NCBI GenBank assembly: GCA_038330085.1
Contig: JBBQNP010000026.1
Span: forward strand, 1 to 40,310
Source: JAEUIA01 sp038330085
GTDB taxonomy: Bacteria; Planctomycetota; UBA1135; GCA-002686595
DNA: 40,310 bases
Direction of reading: 5' to 3'
A model generated the notes under the pieces. The model was not told the DNA's origin, made no database searches, and saw only the letters and a program-made list of their open reading frames with translations. This document shows positions 1-8,284 of this stretch, piece by piece; positions within the stretch are counted from its first letter, which is position 1, and every line of letters starts with the position of its first letter. The position numbers and the translations under genes are program-made.

Positions 1-31
1 CTCCCCCTCTCTCTCCCCCTCTGACTGACCC

Positions 32-385
32 ATGGTCGACCGCATCGGAGAAGGCCCCAGCCTCGCACGCAGCGCGATCGAGTCCGCCCTAAAGCGGCAC
101 TCCGACGCCGTCGCGCGCGTGCAGCGTGGCCCGGAGTCCGCTCCGTCCACCTCCGAAGCCTCTCCGTCCTCCTTTTCCTCTTCTCTGGTCGACGGCATCA
201 AAGACGTCGACGCGCAAGTGAAACGCGCCGACACCCTCGTCGAGGGAGTCGTGTCCGGACAGATGCAGAACTTCCACGAAGTCGCCGCCGCGCTGAAGCA
301 ATCCGAGCTCTCGCTGAAGTTCGCGCTCGAAGTCCGCAACAAGTTCATCGATGCCTACCGCGAGATCATGCGGATGAGCGTCTGA
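32..385 (+). CDS. fliE: Flagellar hook-basal body protein FliE
   Basis: FliE links the MS-ring to the proximal rod of the flagellar basal body and is among the first proteins exported by the flagellar type III system. The 117-residue product has a variable, Ser/Pro-rich N-terminal half (about residues 30-52). Its C-terminus, EVRNKFIDAYREIMRMSV, is the family signature (VRNKLVxAYQEIMxMxV). It is first in the visible flagellar run, 22 bases before fliF; flgB and flgC are often just upstream, but that is outside the window. The ATG at 32 follows a pyrimidine-rich leader with no Shine-Dalgarno site. Identification is firm; the exact start is less so. Confidence 0.93.
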   Translation: MVDRIGEGPSLARSAIESALKRHSDAVARVQRGPESAPSTSEASPSSFSSSLVDGIKDVDAQVKRADTLVEGVVSGQMQNFHEVAAALKQSELSLKFALEVRNKFIDAYREIMRMSV

Positions 386-407
386 CAGACAGGCTGCCTA
401 GAACCCC

Positions 408-1967
408 ATGAACAACCTCCTCACGAACCTCCGCGCGCAGTTCATCCAAGCCAGCCTCGGCGCGAAGATCGCGTTGTTCGCCGGCGTGGTTGCGCTCGTC
501 GCCGTGTTCGCGCTGGCGGGATCGTGGGCGTCGCGGCCGTCGTTCAAGCTCCTCTACAGCGGGCTCGACGCGCAACACGCCGCTGCGGTGCAGAACGCGC
601 TCGCCGGTGCGACCGTGCGCTACGAAGTCAGCCAACCGCCTGCGCCGTACTTCATCCACGTCGACGAAGCGCAGTACTACGTCGCGCAGAACGCCGTCGC
701 CGTGTCGGGCGCGCTGGAGACCACGCCCGAAGGCATCCAGACCAACGGCCAAGGTGCTTCGCAGGTGTTCCTGTCCGCGTCCGAGCGCGCGCAGAGCTCG
801 CTGAAGCGCGAGTGGCAAGAGCTCGAAAAGCAGCTCGAAGAACTCGACTTCGTGCAGCACGCGCACGTCAGCACCTCGATGAGCGAGCCTTCGCCGCTGC
901 GCAAGACGCCGCCGATGACCGTTGCCGTCACGTTGACGCTGCGCGGCAACTCGGACTTGGGCAAGTCGCAGGCGCAGACCGTCGCGAAGCTCGTGCGCTA
1001 CCGCTTCAACGTGCCGATCGAGAACGTGATGATCGCCGATCAGTCGGGCCGCAGCCTCTTCGACGGAGGTTCAAGCGGTGACATGGTCTCGACAGAGCTC
1101 CTCGACAACGCGCGTCGCCACGACGAAGACATCGCCGGGCGCACGAACAAGCTCCTCGACCGCGTGTTCGGCGTGGGGATGGCCTACGTCGCACTGAACT
1201 CGGAGTGGGACTACGCGCAGACCGAGAGCGTCAAGGAGACCGTCGATCCGAAGAAGGTCGTGTCGTCGGAGACGACGAGCAAGACGACGACGCCGGTGGA
1301 CAGCGGCTCGGGCGTGGGCGGGATCGCCGGCACGGGCGCCAACTTGACTGCCGAGTTCGGCGCGACGAACGCCGCGGTGCCGCCGGTGACCTCCCCGGGA
1401 TCGCCGACGCAGCTCGCGCAGACGAGCGAGTCGCAGAAGAGCTACGAGATCGGCCGCGAAACGCGCCTCGATCGCAACAGCGCGCCGAAGCTCGCACGCA
1501 TGTCGGTGTCCTTGTTCCTCGACGACAGCCAGAAGGACCGCTTGAAGGACCTCGAGTCGAGCGTCAAGGCCTCGATCGGCTTCGACGAGAAGCGCGGCGA
1601 CACGTTCAGCTCGATGGTGACGGCGTTCGCGTCGGTCAAGCGCGACGACAAGGGCGTGCCCGTGCCCGCCGCCGCGCCGGTCGAGACGTCCGCACCGAAC
1701 CGCATGATGGAGATGCTGATCCAGCGCGGCATCGAGATCGCAGCGGCGGTCGCATTCCTCTTCCTGTTGTTCAAGACGTTGAAGGGCGCGAGCAAGGCAG
1801 CGGCCGAGACCGTCGCCAAGGCGCAGGAAGCGAACCTCGACGAGCGCGCGATTCAGATGCTCGCGAAGAGCGAAATCGAAGAGCTCGTCAAGACCGATCC
1901 GGCGCTCGTCAGCTCGATCCTCTCGCGCTGGGCCACCGAGGAAGAAACGGTCGGAGCCGGCCGATGA
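408..1967 (+). CDS. fliF: Flagellar MS-ring protein FliF
   Basis: FliF forms the MS-ring in the inner membrane, on which the switch and export apparatus assemble. The 519-residue protein has the expected plan: a short cytoplasmic N-terminus, a transmembrane helix at about 20-41, periplasmic ring-building domains (from LLYSGLDAQHAAAV onward, including FNVPIENVMIADQSG near 200), a Gly/Ser/Thr-rich low-complexity stretch at about 285-330, a second membrane helix at about 441-458, and a cytoplasmic tail. The tail ends EIEELVKTDPALVSSILSRW, in the place of the FliG-binding helix. Length is normal for the family. The stop overlaps the fliG start as ATGA, which suggests translational coupling. Confidence 0.96.
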   Translation: MNNLLTNLRAQFIQASLGAKIALFAGVVALVAVFALAGSWASRPSFKLLYSGLDAQHAAAVQNALAGATVRYEVSQPPAPYFIHVDEAQYYVAQNAVAVSGALETTPEGIQTNGQGASQVFLSASERAQSSLKREWQELEKQLEELDFVQHAHVSTSMSEPSPLRKTPPMTVAVTLTLRGNSDLGKSQAQTVAKLVRYRFNVPIENVMIADQSGRSLFDGGSSGDMVSTELLDNARRHDEDIAGRTNKLLDRVFGVGMAYVALNSEWDYAQTESVKETVDPKKVVSSETTSKTTTPVDSGSGVGGIAGTGANLTAEFGATNAAVPPVTSPGSPTQLAQTSESQKSYEIGRETRLDRNSAPKLARMSVSLFLDDSQKDRLKDLESSVKASIGFDEKRGDTFSSMVTAFASVKRDDKGVPVPAAAPVETSAPNRMMEMLIQRGIEIAAAVAFLFLLFKTLKGASKAAAETVAKAQEANLDERAIQMLAKSEIEELVKTDPALVSSILSRWATEEETVGAGR

Positions 1968-2986
1968 ACGCCGAGAAGGGCATCAGCGGCGCACAGAAAG
2001 TGGCCGCGTTCCTGTTGAGCCTCGACAAGACCGCCGCGGCGGCCGTGTTGAAGACGCTCGACGCGAAGGTCGTGTCGGAGGTCGCGTCGGCGATGACCGA
2101 GCTCGATCCGAAGCTGCAGGACCGCGCCGCGGTCGACGCTTTGTACGCCGAGATGTCGCGCACGTTGCACGCACCTTCGAAGCCGCGCAAGGCAGACGAC
2201 GCCGAGCTGCTCGCACTGCTCGAAGCGGGAATCGGCAAGGACAAGGCGCGCAACGTGCTGAACGAGATCCACGCGCGGCGCCGTCACGAGCGTCCCTTCG
2301 AAGCGATCGAGAAGCACCCCACCGAGATGGTCGGCCGCGCCTTGCGTGACGAATCGCCGGCGGTGTCAGCGTTGTTGCTGTCGCACCTCGAACCCAAGGC
2401 GTCAGCCGAGATCCTGTCCGAGCTCGAGCCCGAGATGGCGCTCGAGGTCGTGCGGCGCATGTCGCAGGTCGTTCCGCCGGGTTTCGAAACGCTCTCCGCC
2501 GTCGCCGAGTCCGTCGAAGCGCGCGTGCTCGCCGTCGGTTCGCAACCGGTCGCCGTCGATCCGGGTGCGCGGCTCAAGACGATCGCTCAAATGCTCACGC
2601 TGTCCGAGAAGGAGATCGAAAAAGCCGTGCTCGAAGGGCTCGAGGAGACCGACAAGGAAGTCGTCGCCGAGATCCGCGAGCTCATGTTCACGTGGGACGA
2701 CCTGGCGAAGCTCGACAAGCGCGGCATGCAGAAGGTGCTGTCGTCGGTCGAAACGCGTTCGTTGGCCATCGCGCTCAAGGGCTGCAAGCCCGAGGTCGAG
2801 GCCAACATGATGAACAACCTGTCGACACGCGTGCGCGCGATGATCATCGACGAGCGCGAGCTGGCGGGCGCGATGCCGATGGTCGAGATCATGCAAGCAC
2901 GCGACACGATCATGCGCAGCGTGAGAATGCTGTTGGAGTCGGGGGAGCTGGCGACGTCGAAGGGGGGTGAAGAGCTTGTCAGCTGA
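1964..2986 (+). CDS. fliG: Flagellar motor switch protein FliG
   Basis: FliG is the rotor protein that touches the stator and transmits torque and switching. The frame stays open far upstream, but the ATG at 1964 overlaps the fliF stop and gives 340 residues, the usual FliG length. The N-terminal domain starts GAQKVAAFLLSLDKTAAAAV. The middle domain contains LLLSHLEPKASAEILSELEP, and the C-terminal domain contains MFTWDDLAKLDKRGMQKVL and ALKGCKPEVEANMMNNLSTR, the torque-helix region. The EHPQR motif of the middle domain, which normally contacts FliM, reads ESPAV here (residues 130-134). The gene overlaps fliH by 20 bases. Confidence 0.95.
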   Translation: MNAEKGISGAQKVAAFLLSLDKTAAAAVLKTLDAKVVSEVASAMTELDPKLQDRAAVDALYAEMSRTLHAPSKPRKADDAELLALLEAGIGKDKARNVLNEIHARRRHERPFEAIEKHPTEMVGRALRDESPAVSALLLSHLEPKASAEILSELEPEMALEVVRRMSQVVPPGFETLSAVAESVEARVLAVGSQPVAVDPGARLKTIAQMLTLSEKEIEKAVLEGLEETDKEVVAEIRELMFTWDDLAKLDKRGMQKVLSSVETRSLAIALKGCKPEVEANMMNNLSTRVRAMIIDERELAGAMPMVEIMQARDTIMRSVRMLLESGELATSKGGEELVS

Positions 2987-3539
2987 TCCCAAGCTCTCCC
3001 CCATTGCGCTCGGTGCACGCCCCGCCGGTGTGCGCGTCGTCGAAGGCACACGTTCTGCGCTGATCGCGCGGCGCGCGCGCGAGGTCGAAGAGGCTGCGTT
3101 TGCACGTGGTCGTGCGCAAGGCCAACAGGCTGCCCTCGCGGGTGCCGCCGGTGCGTTGTTGCGCGCGTCGGAGACGCTCGAAGCCTCGCGTCAGCAGGCT
3201 GCCGCCGACATCGCGCGTGATGCTGCGCGTCTGGGCATCGAGATCGCGCGGACGCTCTTGCGCTGCGAGATCGACGCGGGCCGCTACGACATCGAGCGCA
3301 TCGTGCGCGAGACCCTGCACGCTTCGGGCGCCGGTCGCGGCGCGTGCATCGTGCACCTGAACCCGATCGACATCGCGCGCCTCGAAGGCGTCGTGTTCCG
3401 CGTCGGCACGAAGCTCGAGCCCGATCCCGAGGTTCCGCCGGGCGACGTGCACATCACGACGCAGCGCGGTCTGCTCGTGCGGGACGTCGAACAAGCGCTC
3501 GCATCGATCGCCGAACGCATCGAGGGAGACCTCGCGTGA
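2967..3539 (+). CDS. fliH: Flagellar assembly protein FliH (export ATPase regulator)
   Basis: FliH forms the peripheral stalk of the flagellar export ATPase and restrains FliI. The 190-residue product has a charged Ala/Arg-rich helix at about 35-85, in the place of the FliH GxxxG/coiled-coil region, then IARDAARLGIEIARTLLRCE and a C-terminal domain with VHLNPIDIARLEG and DPEVPPGDVHITTQRG. These match the FliH/YscL/V-ATPase subunit E pattern (hvnPxD, D..v.pGdc.iet..G). The GTG at 2967 lies inside fliG; a TTG at 2976 is an alternative. Position between fliG and fliI supports the call, because FliH is poorly conserved in sequence. Confidence 0.88.
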   Translation: MKSLSADPKLSPIALGARPAGVRVVEGTRSALIARRAREVEEAAFARGRAQGQQAALAGAAGALLRASETLEASRQQAAADIARDAARLGIEIARTLLRCEIDAGRYDIERIVRETLHASGAGRGACIVHLNPIDIARLEGVVFRVGTKLEPDPEVPPGDVHITTQRGLLVRDVEQALASIAERIEGDLA

Positions 3540-4903
3540 GCACGGCCCCCGCGGCGCAGGCATCGGTCACGCTGGCTCCGAAGCTCGATTGGGATCGCTG
3601 CCAGTCGCACATCACCGCCGGCGCCGCGCCGCTCTTCCGCGGGCGCGTCGAGCAAGTGGCCGGCGTCCTGGTCGAAGCGGTCGGTGTCCCCGCCGCGGTC
3701 GGCGAGATGTGCCGCATCCGTCACGCCGATGGTCGCTCGATCGATGCCGAAGTGGTCGGGTTTCGCGGCACGATCACGCTCCTGATGCCGCACGGCGACG
3801 TGTCCGGCATCGCGCCCATGCAGGAGGTCACCGCGCTCGGACGTCCGTTCGTGCTGCACGTCGGCAACGAATTGCTCGGGCGCACGCTCGACGGCTACGG
3901 CCGCGCGATCGACGGCGGTCCGGCACTGACGACGCGCGATGCGCGCACAGTCCGTGGCCCGTCGCCCGATCCGCTCTCGCGTCCCCCGATCGATCATCCG
4001 ATGCAGACCGGCGTGCGCGCGATCGACGGGCTCAACACGCTCGGCCGCGGACAGCGCATCGGCATCTTCTCGGGTTCGGGCGTCGGCAAGTCGACGCTGC
4101 TTGGACAGATCACACGCGGCACCGACGCGGATGTCATCGTCGTTGCACTCGTCGGTGAGCGGGGACGCGAAGTGGGCGGCTTCGTCAACGAAGTGCTCGA
4201 CGAGAACACGCGCAAGAAGGCGGTGCTCGTCGTCGCAACCAGTGATCGCGCACCGATCGAACGTTTCCTCGCGCCGTTCGTCGCCGTCACCGTCGCCGAG
4301 CACTTCCGCGACCAGGGCAAGAACGTGCTGCTCGTCATGGACTCGATCACGCGCTTCGCCGCTGCGTCGCGCGAGATCGGTCTCGCGGCGGGCGAGCCCC
4401 CCACCGTGCGCGGTTACCCGCCTAGCTTCTTCGCCACGGTCCCCAAGCTCGTCGAGCGCATGGGTCGCACGCCGAAGGGCAGCATCACGGGCCTGATCAC
4501 GGTGCTGCTCGACGGCGACGATCCGAACGAGCCGGTCGCGGACACGTTGCGCGGTCTGCTCGACGGTCACTTGTTCTTGAAGCGCGAGCTCGCACAAGCC
4601 GGGCACTTCCCCGCGATCGACGTGCTCGCGAGCCTTTCGCGTCTCATGCCAGCGCTCGTCGACGACAAGCACGCCAACGCCGCTCGTGCGTTGCGCGGAT
4701 GGATGGCGGCGTACCGCGACGGCCGCGACCTGATCGAGATCGGCGCATACAAAGCAGGCACGAACCAAAAGCTCGACCAGGCGATCGCGCGTCTGCCGGC
4801 GATCGAAGCGTACTTGCGCCAAGGCGTGCGCGAGACGACGCCGATCGAAGAGGCGCAGGAGCTGCTCGCGTTGGTCACGCAAGGTGCTGAGGGCAATCGA
4901 TGA
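3536..4903 (+). CDS. fliI: Flagellum-specific export ATPase FliI
   Basis: FliI is the hexameric ATPase of the flagellar type III secretion system and is related to the F1-ATPase beta subunit. Starting from the GTG at 3536, which overlaps the fliH stop, it has 455 residues, the usual size. An N-terminal beta-barrel domain is followed by Walker A GSGVGKST (180-187), the catalytic-glutamate motif GERGREV (207-213), Walker B LLVMD (265-269), and the family-diagnostic EPPTVRGYPPSFFATVPKL. The frame is open further upstream, but that part is a shadow of fliH. It overlaps fliJ by four bases. Confidence 0.97.
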   Translation: MSTAPAAQASVTLAPKLDWDRCQSHITAGAAPLFRGRVEQVAGVLVEAVGVPAAVGEMCRIRHADGRSIDAEVVGFRGTITLLMPHGDVSGIAPMQEVTALGRPFVLHVGNELLGRTLDGYGRAIDGGPALTTRDARTVRGPSPDPLSRPPIDHPMQTGVRAIDGLNTLGRGQRIGIFSGSGVGKSTLLGQITRGTDADVIVVALVGERGREVGGFVNEVLDENTRKKAVLVVATSDRAPIERFLAPFVAVTVAEHFRDQGKNVLLVMDSITRFAAASREIGLAAGEPPTVRGYPPSFFATVPKLVERMGRTPKGSITGLITVLLDGDDPNEPVADTLRGLLDGHLFLKRELAQAGHFPAIDVLASLSRLMPALVDDKHANAARALRGWMAAYRDGRDLIEIGAYKAGTNQKLDQAIARLPAIEAYLRQGVRETTPIEEAQELLALVTQGAEGNR

Positions 4904-5370
4904 GTGCACATGTGTTCCGTCTGCAGCGCGTCAAGCGCGTGCGTGCTGTCGAAGAGGAGCTGGAACGCGCGCGCTTCGGCGAGGCCGAGAAGATGGCGCG
5001 TACAGCCGAGGACGCCGCCGAGGGTGCTCGCGACCGCGTGACATCCGCCGTCGACGACTTGCGCGGCCTGCAAGGCTCTCCGCAGCTCGCGCCCGCAAGC
5101 GTGATGGCCGCGTTGATCCTCGTCGACGAGGCGCGCATCGCGCTGCGCAATGCCGAGCAACGCGCGCGCGACTTGCGCACCGAAGCCGAGACGCGTCGCA
5201 AGGCCTGGGTCGCGCGTGTCAACGACCTCGAGGGCCTCGAACGCCTCGAAACGCGCTCTCGTGAAGCACATCACCGGGAAGAAGAACGCCTCGCCACGCT
5301 CGCGATGGACGAGACCGCATCACAACGCGCCGCACACGTACGCCGAGCACGGACCACGGAACAGCGCTGA
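4900..5370 (+). CDS. fliJ: Flagellar export chaperone FliJ
   Basis: FliJ is the central stalk-like coiled coil of the export ATPase and an escort for minor chaperones. The 156-residue product starts FRLQRVKRVRAVEEE, typical of FliJ (F.L..ll.lr...E). It is then almost entirely charged alpha-helix with heptad-like spacing, containing two long predicted coiled coils separated around residue 60. FliJ sequences diverge strongly, so the call rests on length, helical composition, the N-terminal pattern and position directly after fliI with an ATGA overlap. Confidence 0.88.
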   Translation: MSAHVFRLQRVKRVRAVEEELERARFGEAEKMARTAEDAAEGARDRVTSAVDDLRGLQGSPQLAPASVMAALILVDEARIALRNAEQRARDLRTEAETRRKAWVARVNDLEGLERLETRSREAHHREEERLATLAMDETASQRAAHVRRARTTEQR

Positions 5371-5403
5371 TCCCGCGCGCCGAACCAGCACAGGAATCCA
5401 GCC

Positions 5404-6126
5404 ATGAGCATCGTCAAAACTGCTTTGATCGTCCTCGGAGGAACCGGCCTCTTTGCCGGCTCATTCGTGGGTGTTTCCATCATGTCGGGTCACTCGTTCA
5501 AGGACATTCCGCTCCTGAGCAAGTTCTCGAAAGAGCCCGCGACGCCGGTCAACGCTCCGGCGCATCCGATGGACACGGAGCCCGCTCCTGATGAACCGCC
5601 CGCCGAGACCGCGAAGACGCCGGTCGCGATGACGCCGAGCGCGACCGCGAGCGTGTTGGGCGCGTTCGTGTTGCCCTCACCGTTCAGCAGCGACGAGCTG
5701 TCCGGAATGCAGTCGAAGTTGGCCGCGCGTGTGGCCGAAGCGGATGCGAGCGCAGCGACCGCAAAGAAGAAGGAGCGCGACCTGGATGATCGCGAGCGCG
5801 CGTTGCTCGGTCGCGAGACAGAGCTGCAGAAGTTGAAGGAGACGCTCGACTCGCGCTCGCAGGAAATGTCTATGCGTGAGATGGAGATCAAACGCGACGC
5901 GGATGCCGCGACTCAGATCGAGGCGAAGAGCTGGGTCGAGGTCGCGCGGTTCTTCCAGGATGGCGAGCCGGAGGACCTCGCGAAGAAGCTCTCGCTGTTC
6001 GATCCGGACAATGCCGCGCGCGTGCTGCGTCAGCTCGACGACGAGCGCGCGATCGCGCTCGTCAATGCACTACCGCCCGAGCAGTACAAGACGTTCCTCG
6101 ACGCTTATCGCAAGACGTCGAAGTGA
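5404..6126 (+). CDS. MotE-like flagellar protein: membrane helix, coiled coil, MgtE-N-like domain
   Basis: The 240-residue product has an N-terminal membrane helix (about 5-28), a Pro/Ala/Thr-rich linker (44-80), a long charged coiled coil (about 99-168) and a C-terminal helical domain (about 176-236). The last contains EPEDLAKKLSLFDPDNAARV and LRQLDDERAIALVNALPPEQ. This order matches MotE-type proteins, whose C-terminal domain resembles the N-terminal domain of the MgtE magnesium channel and which, in other bacteria, help place or stabilise the stator near the basal body. It lies 33 bases after fliJ, so a flagellar role fits. Its own partner here is not visible. Its stop codon is followed at once by repeat copy A. 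Confidence 0.75.
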   Translation: MSIVKTALIVLGGTGLFAGSFVGVSIMSGHSFKDIPLLSKFSKEPATPVNAPAHPMDTEPAPDEPPAETAKTPVAMTPSATASVLGAFVLPSPFSSDELSGMQSKLAARVAEADASAATAKKKERDLDDRERALLGRETELQKLKETLDSRSQEMSMREMEIKRDADAATQIEAKSWVEVARFFQDGEPEDLAKKLSLFDPDNAARVLRQLDDERAIALVNALPPEQYKTFLDAYRKTSK

Positions 6127-6322
6127 CGGGGGGTGCCTGGAACCCGCCGTGGGTATTCCCGCGGAGGGTGCCTGGCACTGACCGTCCAGTCCGAGATCCT
6201 TTTGCATCATGCTCGCGACTGCTGCGTCGATCGCGCGAACGGTGACACGACATTGTCGGTGAACCGGTGGGTGCCAGGCACCCTCCGCGGGAGTACCCAC
6301 GGCGGGTTCCAGGCACCCCCCG
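6127..6322. repeat. Inverted pair of 47-bp palindromic repeats (copies A and B), REPIN-like
   Basis: Copy A (6132-6178) and copy B (6271-6317) are the same 47-base unit in opposite orientation, differing at one base. The match extends outward through a G6/C6 run to 52 bases (6127-6178 and 6271-6322). A 92-base spacer separates them. Each unit is itself an imperfect hairpin: outer arms GGTGCCTGGAACC and GGTGCCTGGCACC, and inner arms CCGTGGG and CCCGCGG. Copy A starts directly after the MotE-like stop codon. No target-site duplication is seen outside the pair. A transcribed pair could fold into one long stem, making it a likely terminator, processing site or REPIN-type mobile element. Confidence 0.85.
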
Positions 6323-6403
6323 GTGCCTGCACTGCCCGACCACAGTCACCGATCAAGGCCCTGCCGTTTCACGTCGATACAGCACCGTACACGCCGCATC
6401 GCC

Positions 6404-7330
6404 ATGAGCCAGGTCACGGACAAAGAAGTCGAAGCCATCCTCGAGATGGTCCGTCCCGCAGTTGAGCAGGTGACGCAAGTCTCCGCGCGCGACTTCAAGT
6501 CCCCCCACCGCCTCAGCCAGTCGCAAGTCGACATCCTGATGCGTCGCGTCGAAAAAACCGTCGCCGACATCTCGACGCACCTCTCCGCGTGGCTGCGCAG
6601 TCCGCACAAAGTCCAAGTCGCATCGATCGTCGAAGCCAACGACACCGTGCTCGTCGACGGTCTTGTCGAGCCGATGCACACGCTCGCCTTCGACTGCAAC
6701 GGCCAACTCGGACTGCTCGCCTGGGATCTCGGCGCGATGGTCGCCGCGGTCGAGCTCGCGCTCGGCGCCGCCGACGTCAAGACAGCCACCGCTCGCCCCC
6801 TTTCGCTCGTCGAAGAGCGCATCTTCACCGACGCCACATCGCGCGTCGTGACGCTCGTCGCCGCCGCGCTCGGAGTCGACGCGAAGAACTTCCGCGTCGT
6901 GCGCGAGAAGAAAGCGCTCGCAACCAACGATGAATCCGGCGATCCGCAACGCATCGGCGTGCACCTCGCGCTGCAAGGCGCTGCCGGCGAGAGCACGCTG
7001 CGTCTCTACTTTCCCGGCGTGAAGCCGCCCGAGACCGCGAAGAAAGCAGCCGCCGCGAAGGACCCGCGCAAGAGCACCTTGTCGCAACCGCTCGGCGAGA
7101 TCGACATCCCCGTACGCGCCGAACTCGGCACCGCGAACCTCGCCTTGCAAGAGCTGATGGCGCTCGAGCTGGGTGACGTGATCGTGCTCGACACAAACGT
7201 CGGCGGTCCAGTCACGGTTGCCGCTGAAGGACAGATGCGCGCGCTCGCCGACCTCGGCCGTCGCGAAGGCAAGTTGGCCGTGCGCTTGCGCTCGATCGAA
7301 AAGAACACGAGACCGAATGGGAACGACTGA
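6404..7330 (+). CDS. fliM: Flagellar motor switch protein FliM
   Basis: FliM joins FliG to FliN in the C-ring and carries the CheY-P docking site. The frame is open from 6323, inside repeat copy B's flank, but the ATG at 6404 puts DKEVEAILEMV in the place of the N-terminal LSQxEIDALL-like CheY-binding segment, giving 308 residues. The core pattern follows: RDFKSPHRLSQSQVDILMRR, ISTHLSAWLRSPHKV and VEPMHTLAFDCNGQLGLLAW. A C-terminal SpoA domain begins near GEIDIPVRAELGTANLALQE. The GGXG motif that binds FliG is replaced by GAAD (121-124). The protein is slightly short for the family. fliN follows after one base. Confidence 0.92.
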   Translation: MSQVTDKEVEAILEMVRPAVEQVTQVSARDFKSPHRLSQSQVDILMRRVEKTVADISTHLSAWLRSPHKVQVASIVEANDTVLVDGLVEPMHTLAFDCNGQLGLLAWDLGAMVAAVELALGAADVKTATARPLSLVEERIFTDATSRVVTLVAAALGVDAKNFRVVREKKALATNDESGDPQRIGVHLALQGAAGESTLRLYFPGVKPPETAKKAAAAKDPRKSTLSQPLGEIDIPVRAELGTANLALQELMALELGDVIVLDTNVGGPVTVAAEGQMRALADLGRREGKLAVRLRSIEKNTRPNGND

Positions 7331-7331
7331 C

Positions 7332-7667
7332 ATGAGCGAGACGAGTGCAAACCCGATGACCGAGTCCGCGCAAGCCGTGCCCATGCAGTTGCAGGACCTG
7401 CCTGCGTTGCATCCGACGAAGGCGAGCGGCGAGTCGATCGGCCTCGGTCACATCCTCGACGTGACGGTGCCGGTGACGGTGGAGCTCGGTCAGACGCGCT
7501 TGTCGATCGCCGGGCTCGCGCAGCTCGCCGCGGGTTCGTTGATCACGCTCGATCGCGAAGCGCACGAGCCGGTCGACATCCTGGTGAACGGTCGGTTGAT
7601 CGCGCGCGGTGAGGTCGTGACGGTGGGCACGAAGTACGGCGTGCGGATCACGAGCATGGCGGGCTGA
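7332..7667 (+). CDS. fliN: Flagellar motor switch protein FliN
   Basis: FliN forms the lower part of the C-ring and docks the export ATPase complex. The 111-residue product has a short variable N-terminus and one SpoA domain, starting ILDVTVPVTVELGQTRLSIA, then LAAGSLITLDREAHEPVDIL and VNGRLIARGEVVTVGTKYGV, ending in RITSM. This matches FliN closely (L.vpv.v.LG.t...i..ll.L..GsvieLd....ep.di.vNg..iA.GEvV). An in-frame ATG at 7317 would add five residues and overlap fliM; I prefer 7332, with GGGAA just upstream. It is the last gene of the flagellar run. Confidence 0.94.
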   Translation: MSETSANPMTESAQAVPMQLQDLPALHPTKASGESIGLGHILDVTVPVTVELGQTRLSIAGLAQLAAGSLITLDREAHEPVDILVNGRLIARGEVVTVGTKYGVRITSMAG

Positions 7668-7729
7668 ACCCGCGCGTCACGACCGCAGAGGAATCGGGCA
7701 CCGCACGCGCGCTTGTCCTGTGTGAACTC

Positions 7730-8194
7730 TCAGTCCGCGAACCAAAGCAAGAAGCCGTGCGGGTCTGTGAGCAGCAGCACTCCGATGACTGCGTTGGCGC
7801 AAAGAAATGTGGCGATCAGCCAACGCTTTTGGCGCAGGCGCGGCTCGAAGGAGCTCACGAGAAGCAGGAGCGTCGCCGCAGGGACGAGACAGACGACAGC
7901 AAGCGCGGCGACCTCGACTGTCGACTCGTGAAAGCCGAACGCCTTCGGATCGATGCTCGTGTCGATGTAGCTTCCGTCGAAGGGGTTGCCTGAGCTCGGA
8001 TGCGGCCATTCCCCGACCTGTAGTCGTGCACGCAGGATCAATGCAGCGAAGTCGAGCAGCAATCCGACAGCGGCGATCGTCCCGCCCCAAAACAGGACAG
8101 ACGCGGTGGCATAGCCAAGCTGCGAGAGCCGATGGCTCGAGAACGCACCATCCCTCGCGGAGGTCTGACCTTGCACTTCGATGCCGGGATTCAC
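7730..8194 (-). CDS. Hypothetical membrane protein with about three transmembrane helices
   Basis: I do not recognise this 154-residue protein. It has a short N-terminus and hydrophobic segments at about 26-54, 90-115 and 124-152. The loop between the first two is polar and carries WPHPSSGNPFDGSYIDTS. Composition fits a small integral membrane protein. The start is a GTG with GAGAGGG five bases upstream on the minus strand, one of the few good ribosome-binding sites in the window. It lies 90 bases downstream of the FAD oxidoreductase and may be cotranscribed with it. It converges with fliN, the two genes being 62 bases apart. Confidence 0.65.
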   Translation of the reverse strand: MNPGIEVQGQTSARDGAFSSHRLSQLGYATASVLFWGGTIAAVGLLLDFAALILRARLQVGEWPHPSSGNPFDGSYIDTSIDPKAFGFHESTVEVAALAVVCLVPAATLLLLVSSFEPRLRQKRWLIATFLCANAVIGVLLLTDPHGFLLWFAD

Positions 8195-8284
8195 GAAGAC
8201 CCTCTCGTTGGTTGGTACAGCATACGGGACGCTCTTCGAGTCTGCTTGCGGGAGGCCGAGTCCATCTGCGGTCGTGATGCAGTC

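Noticed and set aside
6127..6322. Classical insertion sequence or MITE with target-site duplication
   Set aside because: The inverted arms are present but no flanking direct duplication or transposase was seen, so I call it a repeat doublet only.
6133..6465. Small frame whose product includes PGTRRGYSRGG and GSTHGGFQAP
   Set aside because: These peptides are translations of the palindromic repeat, not a conserved protein; such frames are a known source of false annotations.
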